Notes under the pieces: model-generated | What the model saw: the letters and a program-made list of their open reading frames with translations, nothing else | Told to the model about the DNA's origin: nothing | Databases searched by the model: none | DNA from: Mortierella alpina | Lineage: Eukaryota; Mortierellomycota; Mortierellomycetes; Mortierellales; Mortierellaceae | NCBI GenBank assembly: GCA_029449245.1 | Contig: JANATF010000004.1 | Coordinates: forward strand, 3,162,001-3,226,000 | Length of the DNA stretch: 64,000 bases | Direction: 5' to 3' | In this document: piece after piece, positions 43,185 through 54,180 of the stretch | Layout of the letters: each line of letters begins with the position of its first letter | How positions within the stretch are numbered: the stretch's first letter is position 1 | Translations under genes and position numbers: made by a program

Positions 43185-45320
43185 ATGGCCGGTGCCCTCA
43201 CCATGTCTGCATCCCATATTTTGCATCGAGGCCGAAGCGTCTTCTCAAAACTCAACAAAAAGTACAGACTGCCCGTCGCCGCCGTCGGCTCCTTCACCTC
43301 CTCTGACCCTGCCTGCGCTGCGGCCGACTCGTCTTCCTCATCCTCCCTGTGCTCATACGCCACCAGCCCTTCATGCGACTCGATCGACCACCACTCCATC
43401 ACCCCTGTGCTAGACAAACAGGAGGCTGCGCGGGCTCAGCATTTCTTTGACCTGGGCCAGCAGCTGCTCTTTGGCCGACATGGCCACTCCAAAGACGAGT
43501 CTGCAGCAGTAGAGTATTACCGCACAGCAACACAGCTGGGCCACCTCGAAGCACAGGGTGCCCTTGCCTTTTGTTACGAATTCGGCCTTGGTACTCAGGC
43601 CAACTTCGTTGAAGCAGAGCGTCTTTACATCTTGGCGGCGGAACAGGGCAATGGCCTGGCCCTCTCTCGTCTGGCATTCCTTCGCAAGTACGGCCGTCCA
43701 TCCGTCAAAATCGACCGCATTGAATCCGAGTATTGGCAGCAAAAGATCAACCAGCAAGGACCACCAGCTCTGGCCTGGCTCATGGAGGCAGCCTCGGTCG
43801 ACAACCATGACTGCTGCCAGTATGCTCTCGGGGTCTGCTATCACGACGGTGTCGGTGTCGAAAAGAATGCGACTGAAGCCTTCCATTGGTATCTCAAGTC
43901 GGCCGAGCAAGGAAACGCCCGCGGCCAGGGCATTCTCGGCTACTGTTACGGAGAAGGCTTTGGCGTGGAACGGGACCGACAAAAGGCCATGTACTGGTAC
44001 CGCATCGCAGCCGAGCAAGGAGAGTCCGTGGCGCTTTACAACATTGGATACTGCTACGAGGATGGCCTGGGTGTCGAGCGCAACCCATACGAGGCCGTCA
44101 AGTGGTACCGCCTGTCCGCTGAGCTCGGTAACGCATTCGCTCAAAACTCGCTCGGTTATTGCTACGAGGACGGCGTCGGGATTGAGCAGGATTTGAAGCT
44201 AGCTGCAGAGTGGTATACAAAGTCGGCAGAGCAGGGCTACCCTTGGGCAGAATGCAATCTTGGCTACTGCAACCAGAACGGGATCGGGCTGCCCAAGGAT
44301 GATGCCAAGGGTGCGTACTGGTATCGAAAGGCAGCCCTTCAGGGCCATGCAAGAGCGCAGCACAACCTTGGCTTCTGCTACCAAAACGGTATTGGAGTCT
44401 CCAAGGATCCGGTCGAGGCTGTAAAGTGGTACATGAAGTCGGCTGAGCGTGGCAACATCTTTGCATTCCACTCTCTCGGCTATTGTTATCAGAACGGCAT
44501 TGGAGTCCAACAGAATCTGGACGAGGCTGTGTACTGGTACTATCTCTCTGCAGAAGAGAACCATGCTCCAGCGCAGCTGTCGCTAGGATACTGCTTCCGC
44601 AATGGTGTCGGTGTTCCAAAGGAGCCAAAAGAGGCCGTCAAGTGGTTCTACCGGTCTGCCATCCAGGGCAATGCCTTGGCTCAAAACTCTCTTGGATTCT
44701 GCTACGAGGAAGGCCTTGGCGTGGAAAAGAACAGGGAAAAGGCTGTCATTTGGTACGAAAAGTCGGCAGCGCAAAACAATCCATGGGCACAGTGCAACCT
44801 GGGCTTTTGCTATGCAAACGAGATTGGTGTCGCGCAGAATTACGAGATGGCGGTCAAGTACTACTCCATGGCTGCGGCCCAGAACCACGCCCGTGCACAG
44901 GACAAGCTCGGAGTGTGCCTGCAGCTCGGACAGGGCATTGCACAGGACGTGAAGCTAGCTGTGCGGTATTTCAGACTCGCTGCTGAGCAGGGCCACCTTG
45001 CTGGACAGTACCACCTGGCCAATGCTTTGGTAAGTAGAGATATGTGCTTATTTGTCCATGCATGCACTGATGGAGTATGGGTCCCTAACCTACGTTTTCT
45101 CATCCTCCGTGTTTTGGCACAACAGGAGAAAGGCTTGGGCTGTGAGGTTCAACTGGAGGAGGCATCCATGTGGTTTGAGCGCGCAGCAGCGAACGGATGC
45201 AGGACCTCGCACGAGCGGCTTCAGCGTTTGTTGGCACGCGCATGCCTCGAGAATGGACTGGAGAGCAACTACAACGGGCTGTTCTTGGGTGCCATCGGGC
45301 ATTGCGCCCCTGCGGCCTAG
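43185..45320 (+). CDS. Sel1-like repeat (SLR) protein
   Basis: Scaffold-type protein of helical Sel1 repeats (TPR relatives). Exons 43185-45029 and 45126-45320 encode 679 residues. After a Ser-rich N-terminus (about 80 residues), some fourteen 36-residue repeats follow with the pattern A-x-x-x-LGYCYE-x-G-x-GVE-x-(N/D)-x-x-x-A-x-x-WY-x-x-(S/A)-AEQG; clear copies include LGVCYHDGVGVEKN, LGYCYGEGFGVERD and LGFCYQNGIGVSKD. SLR proteins bind partners in ER quality control, chitin-synthase activation (Chs4/Skt5) or signalling. The lack of a signal peptide and the SLR density make a Skt5-like or cytosolic adaptor role possible, but no C-terminal CaaX is present. The single intron (96 bp) has a CTAAC branch site yet is a stop-free multiple of three, so its retention would add 32 residues without a frameshift. 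The final repeat spans the junction. Confidence 0.9.
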   Translation: MAGALTMSASHILHRGRSVFSKLNKKYRLPVAAVGSFTSSDPACAAADSSSSSSLCSYATSPSCDSIDHHSITPVLDKQEAARAQHFFDLGQQLLFGRHGHSKDESAAVEYYRTATQLGHLEAQGALAFCYEFGLGTQANFVEAERLYILAAEQGNGLALSRLAFLRKYGRPSVKIDRIESEYWQQKINQQGPPALAWLMEAASVDNHDCCQYALGVCYHDGVGVEKNATEAFHWYLKSAEQGNARGQGILGYCYGEGFGVERDRQKAMYWYRIAAEQGESVALYNIGYCYEDGLGVERNPYEAVKWYRLSAELGNAFAQNSLGYCYEDGVGIEQDLKLAAEWYTKSAEQGYPWAECNLGYCNQNGIGLPKDDAKGAYWYRKAALQGHARAQHNLGFCYQNGIGVSKDPVEAVKWYMKSAERGNIFAFHSLGYCYQNGIGVQQNLDEAVYWYYLSAEENHAPAQLSLGYCFRNGVGVPKEPKEAVKWFYRSAIQGNALAQNSLGFCYEEGLGVEKNREKAVIWYEKSAAQNNPWAQCNLGFCYANEIGVAQNYEMAVKYYSMAAAQNHARAQDKLGVCLQLGQGIAQDVKLAVRYFRLAAEQGHLAGQYHLANALVSRDMCLFVHACTDGVWVPNLRFLILRVLAQQEKGLGCEVQLEEASMWFERAAANGCRTSHERLQRLLARACLENGLESNYNGLFLGAIGHCAPAA

Positions 45321-45975
45321 TTATCCATCGCCGACCGCCATGTCCTGTGGACATGGTGCAAGTCCATATTCCCGCTTTTGTCTTTTTGTTGCTCATGTTC
45401 ATTCTTTTGTCACTCTGATTTGATTTTATCCTGCCATCTACCCTCTCTGTACCTTATCTTACCTTACCGTACCTTACCTTGTAACCTTTCCCGCTTGTCC
45501 TGTGCTTCCGCTTGCTGGCCTATTGTGCCTTGTACTTTTATCCAGATCCCGCCGCGCTTGTTCCCCCTCCCGTATACCTTGCAATGCCAAAAGAAAAATG
45601 AACCATAGATTCTGGCTGAATAAATCCCACAATTGCCCTACTTCTCTCTACCTGATGGCGCATGATTTTTTGTCCAATGGGCAAATGCTGCATATACCTA
45701 TCTGCCTTCGTCCATTCGCCACCACTTTTATGCCTTTATCCATTTGCCATCACTTTCATGCCTTTGTCCATTTGCCACCACTTTCATACCTTTGCCCATT
45801 TGCCACCACTTTCATGCCGTCGCTCCACTCTCATCGACGCTATATAAACACGCCTTCTCTTCGCCGCTTCTTCATCACCAACGTCTTTCCTCACCACAAA
45901 CACACTCGCTGCCCTTCTTTCGTCCTTTTCTGCCTCCCTCTCCGATCTGTTTTCTTGCTTGCTTGACCTTTCGCC
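45321..45975. promoter_or_regulatory. Intergenic region with TATA box for the 45976 gene
   Basis: The first half is the Sel1 gene's 3' UTR (ccttacc repeats near 45455-45480). The second half carries a 28-bp minisatellite and then tatataaa at 45841-45848, a strong TATA box about 130 bp before the next ATG, followed by a pyrimidine-rich leader. Confidence 0.55.
45713..45818. repeat. 28-bp minisatellite, about 3.8 copies, upstream of a TATA box
   Basis: Units start at 45713, 45741, 45769 and 45797 (last partial). Each is close to catttgccaccactttcatg followed by cctttgtc. The array ends 23 bp before the TATA box of the following gene, so the repeats may act as clustered binding sites. Confidence 0.85.
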
Positions 45976-46407
45976 ATGGGATCCGACTGGTATGACTTCA
46001 ATAGCACCACAGTTGCTGCTATTCCGGTGCCCAAAGACGCGTTGCAGCAGCCGTTTGGCCTGCAGGGTTTCGAGCTGATGACAATTATGCAGGAGAAGGA
46101 TCGCGGCAATGAGTACCATGGCGCGCTGATCTGCCTTGTGGACACAGAGTTGACTTTCACATCGCTGAAGGTCATAGGCCCTTACGAAATTTCAGAGGAA
46201 TTGTCTGACTATACGAGGATGAAGCACTTGGATGCGTTTATGCCAGCAGACACCCGCGAGAGGCTGGCTGGCGCGTTCGAGAAGTATACGGGTTACAAGC
46301 CAGATGTCGTGCCAGGGTTCTGGACTGTAAGTTCCGTGTCCGGATATTGTGTGCAGCTGCATACGACATGGTGCTTGGAGGACCACGAAAGCATCGCAAA
46401 TGGATAA
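45976..46407 (+). CDS. Orphan small protein (3' end uncertain)
   Basis: ATG 45976 opens a frame of 143 residues ending at 46407. The first 117 residues look like one folded unit: MGSDWYDFNSTTVAAIPVPK, LQGFELMTIMQEKDRGNEYH, GALICLVDTELTFTSLKVIG, YTRMKHLDAFMPADTRERLA, YKPDVVPGFWT. Directly after GFWT comes a good donor (GTAAGT at 46327), so the native C-terminus may differ. An acceptor at 46408 would give ILSEAASSSYRWIKTLNGC and a 138-residue protein ending at 46474; the unspliced reading gives a Cys/His-bearing tail. No signal peptide, membrane helix or known motif is visible. Strong TATA and leader elements suggest real expression. I do not recognise a family. Confidence 0.6.
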   Translation: MGSDWYDFNSTTVAAIPVPKDALQQPFGLQGFELMTIMQEKDRGNEYHGALICLVDTELTFTSLKVIGPYEISEELSDYTRMKHLDAFMPADTRERLAGAFEKYTGYKPDVVPGFWTVSSVSGYCVQLHTTWCLEDHESIANG

Positions 46408-46960
46408 GATCTTGTCGGAAGCCGCAAGTTCTTCCTATCGGTGGATCAAGACGCTTAATGGTTGTGATGCGTGATCGGGCTTGCGACTTTGGACGAGATG
46501 CCGTCTGCAAGACCGTTATATATAATGATTGAGGGAGTTGCATTCACAGAGTGACATAGCGACAGAATAGTGGATAGAGGGGCAGATCAACGACGACACG
46601 TCGTGTGCAGTGAAAAAAAAAGCAGCGTAGCTACTCACACAACCAGTCTATGCATGGGCAGAGAAGCTCAAATATTCAGGGTCGAGATAAAACTTTTTTT
46701 TCAAATTGACAAATGATTTTTCCTTCAAGTGCGCACGATGGGATCCCGGCTGAACCAGTGCGCGGTCATGGCACCCACTGAGACCGGGTGCTGCTCCTGC
46801 TGCTGCTGCGGTCGCTTAAATAAACACAAGAGCGGTGTCCATAATAATAGAAATGAAAAAGAAACACTTGAATGTTTATCTCTCTTTCTCCCACTCTTCA
46901 TCGCTACCTACCACATCAACCCCTGCCACGAGCAACGTACTCTGGCAGCATTGATACGAT
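46408..46960. other. Intergenic spacer before the PQ-loop gene
   Basis: This 553-bp spacer has no supported gene. It has a (tgctgc) cluster near 46788-46812 and an A/T-rich stretch near 46680-46730. It must hold the 3' UTR of the small gene and the promoter of the PQ-loop gene. Confidence 0.4.
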
Positions 46961-48335
46961 ATGGCCTCGACGCGTGCCATTCTTGAGAATGTCTTTGGTA
47001 TGCTGGGCATTGTCTTCTGGAGCTTCCAGCTGCTGCCCCAAGTGATTGACAATTACAAGGCCAAGTCGACAGAGGGTCTCTCGCACTCGATGTTTTTCAT
47101 CTGGACCCTGGCTGCGCTTGGATTTGGTTCTTATTCCATTGTTGAAGACCTTTCGATCCCGATCATCAGTAAGAGAGAGAAAGGCTTTACGACTGCTCCT
47201 TGGACACCCCTGCGGTTCTGATGTGTTTTGCTCAACGTTCTGTGTCTGCACTGTGCACCCCCATAGTTCAACCCCAAATATTCGGCGCCCTCTCTGCATT
47301 GTGTTATTGTCAATGTCTCTACTACGGCATGCGCTGGTCATTGCGGCGGACTGTGGTTACCTCCAGTGTCATGTTTGTTGCCATGGCGGGAATTCAAGTT
47401 GCTGCAGTCTTTGGCACCAGGGTAAGTAGTGGGGATGTATGGTGCAGTGTGATGCCTTCAGAAGAGATTCTCATGTTCAAGCAGTGTGAAACAGGGGTGT
47501 ACTGTACAGCGCAGTCAACCCTCTTTGCATGCTGCTTGTGCCTCTCGACATTCAATCCTCGTCCCCCCTTGATCCCCCATCCTCATTCCCACTCTTGCCA
47601 GCAAGCATGGGTGACTGCTGTAGTGCCTTGTTGTTGCTTTTTTTTTTTTTTTTTGCTCACACTCGCTTGGTCGCACAGCACTGTGACAAGGACCTGCCGG
47701 GGCATGGAGGATGCTCTGTCTGGTGTAACCGAGGGGCCTTGCACTCTTATCATCACCTGGGACTCTTGTTTGTTGTGGCCCACTACCAAGTCGATCTTTG
47801 TATACAATGCTACATGACTGTGTAGCCATGCTGTAGCACTGACCACAGTGATGTATATATATATATGTATTTGCCTCTCCTCCTCTAGGCGGGTAGGGAC
47901 CATCAGGTCAAGGGCACCGTTGAAGCTGCAGGGATCATCCCAATCCTGCTGCTCGCGCTCGGATTCATGCCCCAGTATGCGGATATTTACAAAGATCGAT
48001 CTGTTGTGGGGGTCAGCATGGCGTTCATTGCGGCGGATGCGCTAGGCGCCGTGTTTTCGCTTGTCAGTCTCGCGTTCCGCACCGAGTTCGATCTGCTGGC
48101 GACGCTCAACTACGTTGTTGTGTTCGTGTGCGATCTGCTGGTGGTGGCCCTGTTTGTCTACTACAACAAGCTGAACCCGTCCTTGGCGCGGGAGCGAGCA
48201 CCACCACAGACGCATGGCAAGGCCGCTGATCCCGAGAGGGGTGTGGCTCAGGAGGGGGAGGAGGAGGAGGAGCAGACCTCTGCGGTGACGACGGTGGTCG
48301 AGAATGAACCCACGCCCCGAGCCGAGGCGCAATGA
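46961..48335 (+). CDS. PQ-loop repeat membrane protein
   Basis: Seven-helix membrane protein of the MtN3/PQ-loop family. Exons 46961-47168, 47267-47421 and 47889-48335 encode 269 residues; all introns are GT-AG. The first PQ loop reads FWSFQLLPQVIDNYKAKSTE (P-Q near residue 26), the second LGFMPQYADIYKDRSVVGVS, each followed by the small-residue helix typical of the fold. The last helix is LNYVVVFVCDLLVVALFVYY, followed by an acidic, probably cytosolic tail (GEEEEEQTS). Relatives export cationic amino acids or cystine from vacuoles (Ypq1-3, cystinosin) or act in other compartments; the substrate here is unknown. The 467-bp last intron contains a T run and ta repeats. The tail lacks an obvious vacuolar sorting motif. 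Confidence 0.87.
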
Positions 48336-49824
48336 TACCAGGAACTCTTGATGGTCCTCCACAGTAGACTAATAAATAAAGACTAGTAATGGCAATGGCC
48401 GTAGATGTGTAGATATACAGACCTGTATACCAGTATACCTGTAGAGACATGCACACGCACGAGGATCCGCGAGTGTGCCCCAAAGTGCGTGTGTTGTTGG
48501 TTGTCGTTTGCTCCCCCTTATCTCAAAGTGGTGCGTTTTTTGGATACGCCAATCACGATGAGAATGCGCCAAGGGTTGTTGACGTGCATGTTGGCGCATT
48601 GCGGGTGTTTGTTTGTATTCAGCTATTCAGCTATTCAGCTATTCAGCTGCAATCCAGGACATATCAGGCCGTGGTCTCGCCAACAGCCCACCGGGATGGA
48701 TGGGCCTCGAGACGACATGGAGAGGGTGGGAGCAGCCCACTGGCCATGCCGTGCGTGGAGTGTGGACGCCATGCGTCGACCCCATCTGTAGATAGATCCT
48801 CGTTTTCCCATGCCCTGTTTCTCTTTCTCTCGCACTCGCGCGCTCTCTCTCTCTCTCTCGTTATCTCTCCTGCCCACTCTCTTCTCGTCTTCGCTCCCTC
48901 CGACTCTTCTTCCTCTTCTTCTTCCTCTTCCTCTTCTTCCTCTTCTTCTTCCTCTTCCTCTTCCTCGTCCTTGTCCTTGTCCCTCATTCGCTTCCTCCTC
49001 TCATTCAGTCCCCCGCCTGTCTTGCGCACGCTGCATCTCGTCCAGCCAGCAGCCTTCCATCGCTAATCTCTACAGTCTTCGCGCGGTCGGATTGCAGCCT
49101 GATCCCAAGGTACGCCACCATTCCTTCTTTGTTCTTCACACGCTGCTCAAAGGCAAACAAAAGAGACAGATAAAAGAGTTCGTCTGCTCCCCCCCCCCTG
49201 TCTCGCCTTCCCTCTTCCCGCAACGCTGTACTGTGTGTATATCCATGTCTTTGTTCGGCTGGTTCCAGCAGGGTATGATATGGAGTCTATATATAAGCCA
49301 AACTGTGTTTTTTTTAAGCTCTCTTTTGGGCCGCACGAATATGTGTGTCTGAGGGGTGCAACGACAACAGGCAACCGAGTGTGGCCTGATTCCTGTGATT
49401 CTGTGATTCCTGAGGGCGAGAGTGGTGGGAGTGTGTGTGCGGTCAAATACAGATCCCGCGCACTGCAGCAGCAGCGGAAGCGACAATCGGATGCCGCGTT
49501 GGTGTGTGGGCCCACATCGTTTTGTCTTTTGTGTATCATTTTCAAACACCGAGAGAGCCTCGCTGTCTCTTTTTTCTGCCTCTTGATTCGGTTCCCGTCG
49601 ACCTTCATCTTCTCTTTGCTCCTCTGCCTTCTTTTGTTCCTTCCCTTTCGCTCCTCGTTCATCAGTCGGCATCCTCCTCTTCCTCCTCTTCCTCCTCTTC
49701 CTCCTCCTCTTTCCTCCTCTCTCCTCTCTCCTCTCTGATCTCTCGCTGTCTTTCTGTTTGTCCCGCTGGCCGCTGACCAATTCGCTGACTTGTGATCCCG
49801 CATCCTGCGATCCCGATCCTACAG
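48336..49824 (+). promoter_or_regulatory. HMG-CoA reductase upstream region, possible 5' UTR intron
   Basis: This is 1.49 kb with no supported gene. Contents: four perfect tattcagc units at 48616-48647; two long (tcc/ctt) pyrimidine blocks at about 48899-48975 and 49672-49740; and tatatataag at 49291-49300. A sequence aag-gtacgc at 49108-49116 and cctacag immediately before the ATG at 49825 look like donor and acceptor of a 5' UTR intron. Alternatively the TATA-like element at 49291 is the promoter. Both cannot be settled from sequence. Confidence 0.45.
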
Positions 49825-52800
49825 ATGACAGGAAAAACCCACACCCCCGACACAAGGACGCGCAAGAGCCTCAGGCACCACCACCACGAGGACCTGGATG
49901 CCGTCGCCCTGGACTCGCGCTACAGGAACTCGGCTCTTCGCCGCGTGCTCCACGGCCTCGCATCCGTCACCACGCAGCATCCGATCGAGTCCATCACCCT
50001 GTGCCTGATCCTCGCTTCCTTCGCCTACTTTACGCTCTTCAACACCATCCGGCACTCCACCTTCTTTGACATCAACAACGTCGTCATCTACCAGCCAGCC
50101 ACCGTGATCGCTCACCCGGGCCAGGACCGCTTCCTGCCCTTTGAAAAGTCCACCACCAAAATCCCCAGAAATGCTCAGCAGCTGCAGCTCAAGCAGATCC
50201 TCGTCACCGCCGACGCCTCATCGGACTCTGCCGCCATCGATACGGAGCAGCACCTCACCAAGCCCGTGCTCGCCTCCGTCCTCCAGCTGCAGACCTTGAT
50301 CGAAGACCAGGTCCTGGTCTCGCCCCAGCAGCTCTGGGACAGGGATCTCCAGAGCTTGATCAAGGACGGCAACGTTCTCGCCACTGTCACGGAAAACATC
50401 GAGACCCTCGATTATCTCTTCAAGGATCTGCGCTCCACGGTCGTGCCCAAGGACACTCTCCTCAACCACAGCGGGTCCACTCACCCATCCGGTCCCGCTC
50501 TTGTCCTCTCGTACGCCTTTGACGCCAATGGTCCATTCCAGTCCAGACTCGCCCAGGCATGGGAGTCCAAGGTCTCCCACCTCAACATGCCCACGCTAAA
50601 GTCCCAGTCGCGCCTCCTGCAGGATGAAAAGTCGGCCCTCGCCTGGGTCGGTGCTGCCCTCTTGGATGTTGCCCATAAGATCCAGACCCTGGTTGAGGTG
50701 AGCATCCTTTGCCTTTCTCTCTTTGTTGCTCCGCTCGTGCTCTCCTTCTCTACCTGCACCGTCTTCATGGATGACTAAAACTGAAAACGTATCGTTTTCT
50801 TTTCTTTGGTTTTTATAGAAGGCAAGCACGATCGATGTGTTTGTCATCCTGACCGCCTACTTCATCATGTTCTGCTCCTTTGGCCTCTTGTTCGTCAACA
50901 TGCGCAAGCTCGGCTCTCAGTTCACGCTCGGTCTCTCTGTCCTTGTTGGCGGCAGCTTTGCGTTCATGGGCGCCGTCATCACCGTCCACAACCTCGGCAT
51001 CTACGTCAACCCGATCCAGCTCTCGGAAGCCATCCCCTTCTTCATTATCACTGTCGGCTACGAGCGTGCCTATACCCTCTCCAAGGCCGTGCTCCGCCCC
51101 ACCCTCGCTGCTGAGCATGTCCCCGAATCAATCCAGAAGCACGTCGTCTCCGCCCTCGAGTCCGTGGGACCCATCCTTATCCGCAATTGCGCCATCGAGA
51201 TCGCTGTCCTCCTCTGCGGCTTCCTCTCTGGCATCCCTGGCCTCAAAGAGTTTTGCTTGCTGGCGGCCTTCATGCTCTTCTATGACCTTGCTCTCCTCTT
51301 CACCTTCTACACCGCCATCCTCACCTTGAAGCTCGAGCTGCGCAGGATCCGTGAAAGCAGCAAGTCGCCCACCCTGTTCAGAGAGTTGACCTTGAAGGCC
51401 CTTCTTGGATCGGGATCCGATACCATGGACAAGCAGGCCTCCGTCTCGGACCAGATGCCCACCAAAACCGAGACCCGCATCGTGGCTCGTCTCAAACTTG
51501 CCCTGATTGTTGGCTTTGTCGCTATGCATCTGCTTAGCGTCTGCACCACCCTCACTCAATCGCCTGAAGACACCACCTCCGCCGGCTCCTCGGTCGACGT
51601 CAGCGGTCCCTCGGTCGCGCCTGTGCTCGAGAATCTGTTGGCGCTCCACCGTGCCTCCACCCTCAAGGACCTGCCAATGATCGTCGAGGTGGCCCCTGCC
51701 CTTGCCTTCCAATACCAGGCCCCCATGGTCAGCTCCAGTGCCCAGTGGACGGAGCGCCCTGTGGAAAAGATGTTTGGCCTCTGGTCCTACCTCATCCAGG
51801 ATCCTGTTCTTTCAAAGTACATCTCGTTGATGCTTGCCGCCTCGCTTCTGCTCAACATCTTTTTGCTCAATGTCGCCAAGCAGTCTCGCCAGGCCCCCGC
51901 ACCCACGCCAGCCCAGACCACATCGACCGTGACCACGGTGGTGGCAACGACCACCAAGATTGCTGCTGCTGCCACAACTACCAGTGGCCGCAAGGCCTCC
52001 ATCACCGCTACCACCTCGTCCATCAAGGTTCAGCCCACGCATGTTCAAAGAGTCGCATCCCTGCCTGAGCCCAAGGCTGTTGTAGAGTCGGCTCTCGTCA
52101 AGGAGGGTGACTGGGCTCTTGTTCGACCAGTGGAAGAATGCATGGAGTTGATCAAGTCGGACGCCGGCGCCAGGGCCATTACGGACGAGGAGCTGGTGAT
52201 GCTCGTCAACAGCAACAAGATTCCTTCGTATGCGCTTGAAAAGACCTTGGGTGACTTGACCAGAGCCGTCAAGATTCGTCGTGCGCTGATCTCCCGTGCC
52301 ACCCACACAAAGACTCTGGAGACCTCACTGTTGCCCATGCATTACTATGATTACTCAAAGGTCATGGGCCAGTGCTGCGAGAACGTCATCGGATACATGC
52401 CTCTGCCCGTGGGCGTTGCTGGACCTTTCAACATTGATGGACAGGTGCTCTACCTCCCCATGGCCACGACTGAAGGAGCATTGGTAGCGTCGACCTCCCG
52501 TGGATGCAAGGCCATCAATGCTGGTGGTGGAGCCACCACTGTGCTCCTCGCCGACGGCATGACTCGTGGCCCCTGTGTCGAGTTCCCCAACATTGTCGAG
52601 GCTGGATTCTGCAAAAAGTGGCTCGAGGGCGAGGGTCTCGAGGTGATGCAAGAGGCATTCAACTCTACTACTCGATTTGGTCGTCTGCGCAAGCTGAAGG
52701 TTGCAGTTGCCGGTCGCCTGGTGTTCATTCGGTTCTCGACGACAACAGGAGATGCCATGGGCATGAACATGATCTCAAAGGGATGTGAACGTGCTTTGGA

Positions 52801-53610
52801 GGTTTTGTCAGAGAGGTTCCCAACGATGGCGGTCAAATCAATCTCTGGAAATTACTGCACGGACAAGAAGCCTGCCGCCATCAACTGGATTGAGGGCCGC
52901 GGCAAGTCCGTGGTGGCGGAGGCTGTGATCCCCGGCAAGATTGTCGAGTCGGTGCTCAAGACGACTGTCGAGTCTCTGGTGGAGCTCAACTTGAACAAGA
53001 ACCTGATTGGCTCGGCCATGGCTGGAGCCATGGGAGGATTCAACGCTCACGCTGCCAACATCTTGACGGCCATCTACCTGGCCACTGGCCAAGATCCAGC
53101 CCAGAATGTCGAATCGTCCAACTGCATTACCTTGATGAAGGCCGTGAACAACGGACAGGACCTGCAGATCAGCTGCACGATGCCATCCATCGAGGTCGGC
53201 ACATTGGGAGGTGGCACCGCGTTGCCACCCCAGGCGTCTATGCTGGAGATGCTCGGTGTCCGAGGATCGCACCCCGAGACGCCCGGTGCAAATGCTCAGC
53301 GTCTGGCACGTATCATTTGCGCCGGTGTTATGGCCGGCGAGCTGTCCCTCTGTGCTGCTCTTGCAGGTAAGAAGTCGTGGACCCTGTCTCTGTGTTTCAA
53401 AATACTTCACTGCTTCGATGCTTCTACGAAAAGAAAATAGCAAATACTCATTCCGCCCGTCTTTTGTTTTTTTTAGCTGGACACTTGGTCAAGTCTCATA
53501 TGGCCCACAACCGCGCAGTACCCGCCGCGATCACCGCTCCCCCTACATCAACAGTCCTTACCGTGGCCTCGCCAGTCCCTGTAGCAGTATCCTCTTCATC
53601 AACAGCATGA
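49825..53610 (+). CDS. HMG1: 3-hydroxy-3-methylglutaryl-CoA reductase
   Basis: ER-membrane enzyme that reduces HMG-CoA to mevalonate with NADPH, the rate-setting step of sterol and isoprenoid synthesis. Exons 49825-50697, 50819-53366 and 53477-53610 encode 1184 residues, longer than yeast Hmg1 (1054). The N-terminal membrane region includes a sterol-sensing-like block (LTAYFIMFCSFGLLFVNMRK, VGGSFAFMGAVITVHNLGIY, FFIITVGYERAYTL), followed by a Thr/Ala-rich linker. The catalytic domain carries ENVIGYMPLPVGVAGP (about 811), the catalytic Glu in TTEGALVAS, the Lys in TDKKPAAINW (about 972), the Asp in NNGQDLQIS, GTLGGGTALPPQ, and the catalytic His in AGHLVKSHMAHNR, which spans the last intron. 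The C-terminal tail is Ala/Val/Ser-rich. No terpene or polyketide genes adjoin it. Confidence 0.95.
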
Positions 53611-54180
53611 TCATCCTAAATCACTCTTGCCTCGTTAGTGGCAACGCAATGGGAGTTCTGCTGAAAGGTTACGGCCACAGTCTGTAACCTTCTCGCCTTG
53701 CATGTATAAGATAGACCCGCACTCCCCCCTCCTAATCCATTCATTCATAAAGTCTTTTTGTTTTCATTGTCTCCAACACCAATGTCAACCGCGTTTGTGA
53801 TACTATGGCCGAGGCGTATGCTCTGTATCTCGATGTGCTTTCGATCGCAACAAGGGCTGCGAAATTTTCATAATGGACCTTTTGTTCTGATCTGGCCTTG
53901 TTCATTTGCGCTCGTAGTGGCCACAAGAATATAAATAGGACTTTTCGTTGATGACGAAGAGCTCGTTGCTATCGAAATCCGCAACTGGACCAAAATCGCC
54001 AAGCGTGTTTATAATGGACGCGCCGCTATTATCGACGAGGGCTTCCTCATTTTTGTGTGCGATTTTCCTCGATCTAATCACTTATCCATCAAGCTGTTTT
54101 GTCTATCAACCTGCCCACTCTACCAGACGCTCTTTATATACCTTGCGCACCGTACAGAGTCAAACATTGGCTCTCTGGAC
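53611..54180. promoter_or_regulatory. Intergenic region with TATA box for the 54181 gene
   Basis: This 570-bp spacer has HMG-CoA reductase 3' UTR in the first part. tttatata at 54133-54140 lies 41 bp before the ATG at 54181 and is a plausible TATA box; the upstream open frame from 54055 would then be non-coding. No gene is seen between. Confidence 0.5.

Noticed and set aside
46327-46356. 30-nt intron in the orphan gene (gtaagt to gtgcag)
   Set aside because: Too short for spliceosomal excision compared with the 60-850 bp introns of all other genes here.
48449-49066. 205-codon frame with long Ser or Glu runs
   Set aside because: It is created by a (tcc/ctt) repeat block with no folded sequence on either side.
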